From Rosistilla ulvae (GTDB taxonomy: Bacteria > Planctomycetota > Planctomycetia > Pirellulales > Pirellulaceae), in NCBI RefSeq assembly GCF_007741475.1, contig NZ_CP036261.1:2480001-2544000 (forward strand): 64,000 bases of DNA. Direction: 5' to 3'. The first letter of the stretch is position 1. The number at the start of each line of letters is the position of its first letter. Both the position numbers and the translations under genes were made by a program. A model generated the notes under the pieces. That model worked only from the letters and a program-made list of their open reading frames with translations, did not search any database and had not been told where the DNA came from. Shown here piece after piece: positions 62,566 through 64,000 of the stretch.

Positions 62566-62833
62566 AATAATCCTCCTTGCGGCCCACGATCATTCGCAGG
62601 ATGCGGCCCAGGAAAACGATCACGACAAAGGAGACGAAGCCAAACCAAGCTTGGAATCCAAACGAGGTCTCGAGGTCGAAGTGCGGATGCGGATTGGTGT
62701 AAAACAGATCGGCGACAACCAACAATCCGCAAACGATCACCAATCCGGCGATCATCGCGTTGATGTTCCGCGGCCGTTCGAACCAGCTGGGCGGATCGGT
62801 CACTCGTTTGGATTTATGTTTGGAGGCATTCAT
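62555..62833 (-). CDS. small membrane protein in antiporter operon
   Basis: A 92-residue protein with two membrane helices (about 25-44 and 60-80) separated by a loop with NPHPHFD. The N-terminus is basic. It overlaps the preceding antiporter subunit by 4 bases (62830-62833, ATGA) and the following one by 11 bases, so it belongs to the same transcript. No family is recognised: it is too short for MrpE and does not look like NuoK. It is probably an accessory subunit. Confidence 0.75.
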   Translation of the reverse strand: MNASKHKSKRVTDPPSWFERPRNINAMIAGLVIVCGLLVVADLFYTNPHPHFDLETSFGFQAWFGFVSFVVIVFLGRILRMIVGRKEDYYDR

Positions 62834-64000
62834 TGCGATGAGACCAGCGGCAGCAAGACTTCGTAAATCGAACCGGCGGTGAAAAACAGCACGATGCTAA
62901 GCGCCGCGGTCAGGCACAGCGGCACGACGCACATCCACGGAGCCTCTTGAATCCCAGCGGGAGCAGCGTGCGGATCGGCTGTCGTTTCCTGGGGAGCCAT
63001 GAAGGCGCGGATCGGAATGGGAATCAGATAGGCGATGTTCAACAGCGAGCTGATCATCAGCGCGGCGGTCAGCAAATAGTGCTGCGTTTCGACGGTGCCA
63101 ACCGCGAGGAACCATTTGCTCCAGACGCCGCCACCAGGAGGCAAGCCGATAATGCTGAGCGATGCGATCAGAAACGCTGCAAACGTGAAGGGCATCTGTC
63201 GCCCCAGCCCTTGCATCTGGCTGATCTTCTTTTTGTGGGTCGCCACGTAGATCGCACCGGCACAAAAGAACAAGGTGATCTTGCCGACGGCGTGCATCGC
63301 GATATGCATCCCACCGCCGATCACGCTGGCGGGCGTCGCCAAGGCGGCCCCAAGCGAAATGTATGCAAGTTGGCTGATCGTCGAATAAGCGAGCCTCGCC
63401 TTCAGGCTGTCCTTCGTCATCGCAACGAGCGAAGCGGTCACCAGCGTTCCCGCGGCGACATAGGCTAGCCAGATGCTGACGCTCGTCGTTCGCAGCAGAT
63501 CAATACCGAAGATGAAGACAGCGACTTTAAGGACCGAAAAGACGCCGACTTTCACGACAGCCACCGCGTGCAGTAGAGCACTGACGGGCGTGGGTGCGAC
63601 CATCGCCGCTGGTAGCCAGCGGTGGAACGGCATCAAGGCAGCTTTGCCGATTCCAAACGCAAACAGCCCCAGCAAAACGCCGAGTTGTGTTTCGGTGATC
63701 TTCCCATCGGCCAAGGGCTCGGCCAGGATTCCGCCCAATCGAAAGTCGAGTGTGCCGGCGATGTTCGACGTCCAAGCGATCGCAAACATGAAGAACGCAA
63801 CCGAAGTCGAAAGCAGGATCCCCAAGTAGACGCGGCCTCCGTTACGAGCCTCGCGGGTGCCGTGGTGCGTGACCAACGGGTAGGTGGAGATCGTCATGAT
63901 TTCGTAAGCGACAAACAGCGTGAACAGGTTCGCGGAAAAGGCGGCTGCCAAAGCTGCGAAGATCGCCGCGGCAAAGCAGGCGAAGAACCGCGTCTGGTGC
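62830..64000 (-). CDS. antiporter/complex-I-like subunit, 5' end beyond window
   Basis: This is the most upstream gene seen in the minus-strand operon; its frame is open to the right edge, so the start is beyond the window. The visible part has about ten helices with the family core: NLFTLFVAYEIMTISTYPLV and FGIGKAALMPFHRWLPAAMVAPTPVSALLHAVAVVKVG, including conserved Glu and Lys residues. The TLVTASLVAMTKDSLKARLAYSTISQL segment is also typical. This matches NuoM/MrpD-like subunits. It is followed, with overlap, by the 92-residue gene and the second antiporter-like gene. Being at the edge, its neighbours upstream are unknown. Confidence 0.9.
   Translation of the reverse strand, partial: HQTRFFACFAAAIFAALAAAFSANLFTLFVAYEIMTISTYPLVTHHGTREARNGGRVYLGILLSTSVAFFMFAIAWTSNIAGTLDFRLGGILAEPLADGKITETQLGVLLGLFAFGIGKAALMPFHRWLPAAMVAPTPVSALLHAVAVVKVGVFSVLKVAVFIFGIDLLRTTSVSIWLAYVAAGTLVTASLVAMTKDSLKARLAYSTISQLAYISLGAALATPASVIGGGMHIAMHAVGKITLFFCAGAIYVATHKKKISQMQGLGRQMPFTFAAFLIASLSIIGLPPGGGVWSKWFLAVGTVETQHYLLTAALMISSLLNIAYLIPIPIRAFMAPQETTADPHAAPAGIQEAPWMCVVPLCLTAALSIVLFFTAGSIYEVLLPLVSSQ

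Overview
The window looks like part of a planctomycete chromosome, probably of the Pirellulaceae (Rhodopirellula-like). The reasons are combined: a DUF1559 pseudopilin with the H-X9-DG motif, a PEP-CTERM protein, a DUF1080 protein, two sulfatase-fold enzymes, a eukaryote-type isoleucyl-tRNA synthetase, a moderately high GC content and many hairpin repeats between genes. This assignment is inferred from gene content and was not tested by a search. I saw no rRNA, tRNA, CRISPR array, transposase or prophage.

Layout. 1-4112: rlmN (cut by the left edge), a CinA/PncC-type amidase, a DUF4404 protein and an lpoB-like/COG3014-like lipoprotein pair. 4411-10141: an extremely acidic protein, ileS, purN, a small anchored protein and coaD. 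10142-14777: a His-rich lipoprotein, a NusG paralogue, a csrA with an unusual tail and a coiled-coil protein. 14778-21616: a di-haem cytochrome c peroxidase with a clear terminator, pgk and a DUF2760-Hsp70 pair. 21995-26845 (minus strand): the conserved prkA-yeaH-spoVR starvation operon. 27432-36350: proteins of unknown function, a YHS-domain membrane protein, a membrane sulfatase/LtaS-like enzyme, an MscS channel and a secreted sulfatase. 36464-42598: a 975-residue coiled-coil protein, a His/Gly/Tyr-rich secreted protein and an ABC-exporter-like protein whose P-loop is destroyed. 42678-49658: a B12-binding radical SAM enzyme, a DPP-IV-like peptidase and a PlsC-GT2-UbiA lipid cluster. 49771-52140: a cobalamin riboswitch followed by a DUF1289-pseudopilin fusion and a DUF4465/PEP-CTERM protein. 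52164-60428: DUF1080, a membrane protein, kdsD-kdsC plus a giant LptC/LptA-like protein, and a glycine-zipper protein. 60862-64000 (minus strand): a proton-conducting antiporter/complex-I-like operon cut by the right edge.

The most promising unusual system is the cobalamin-riboswitch locus. A B12-sensing leader precedes a pseudopilin whose cytoplasmic leader carries a four-cysteine DUF1289 domain, and then a PEP-CTERM-sorted DUF4465 protein. I read it as a candidate B12-responsive surface system. Next is a 1031-residue protein in the lptC-lptA position after kdsD-kdsC. At least 19 copies of one short hairpin repeat occur in four intergenic clusters, and their stem arms differ by compensatory changes.
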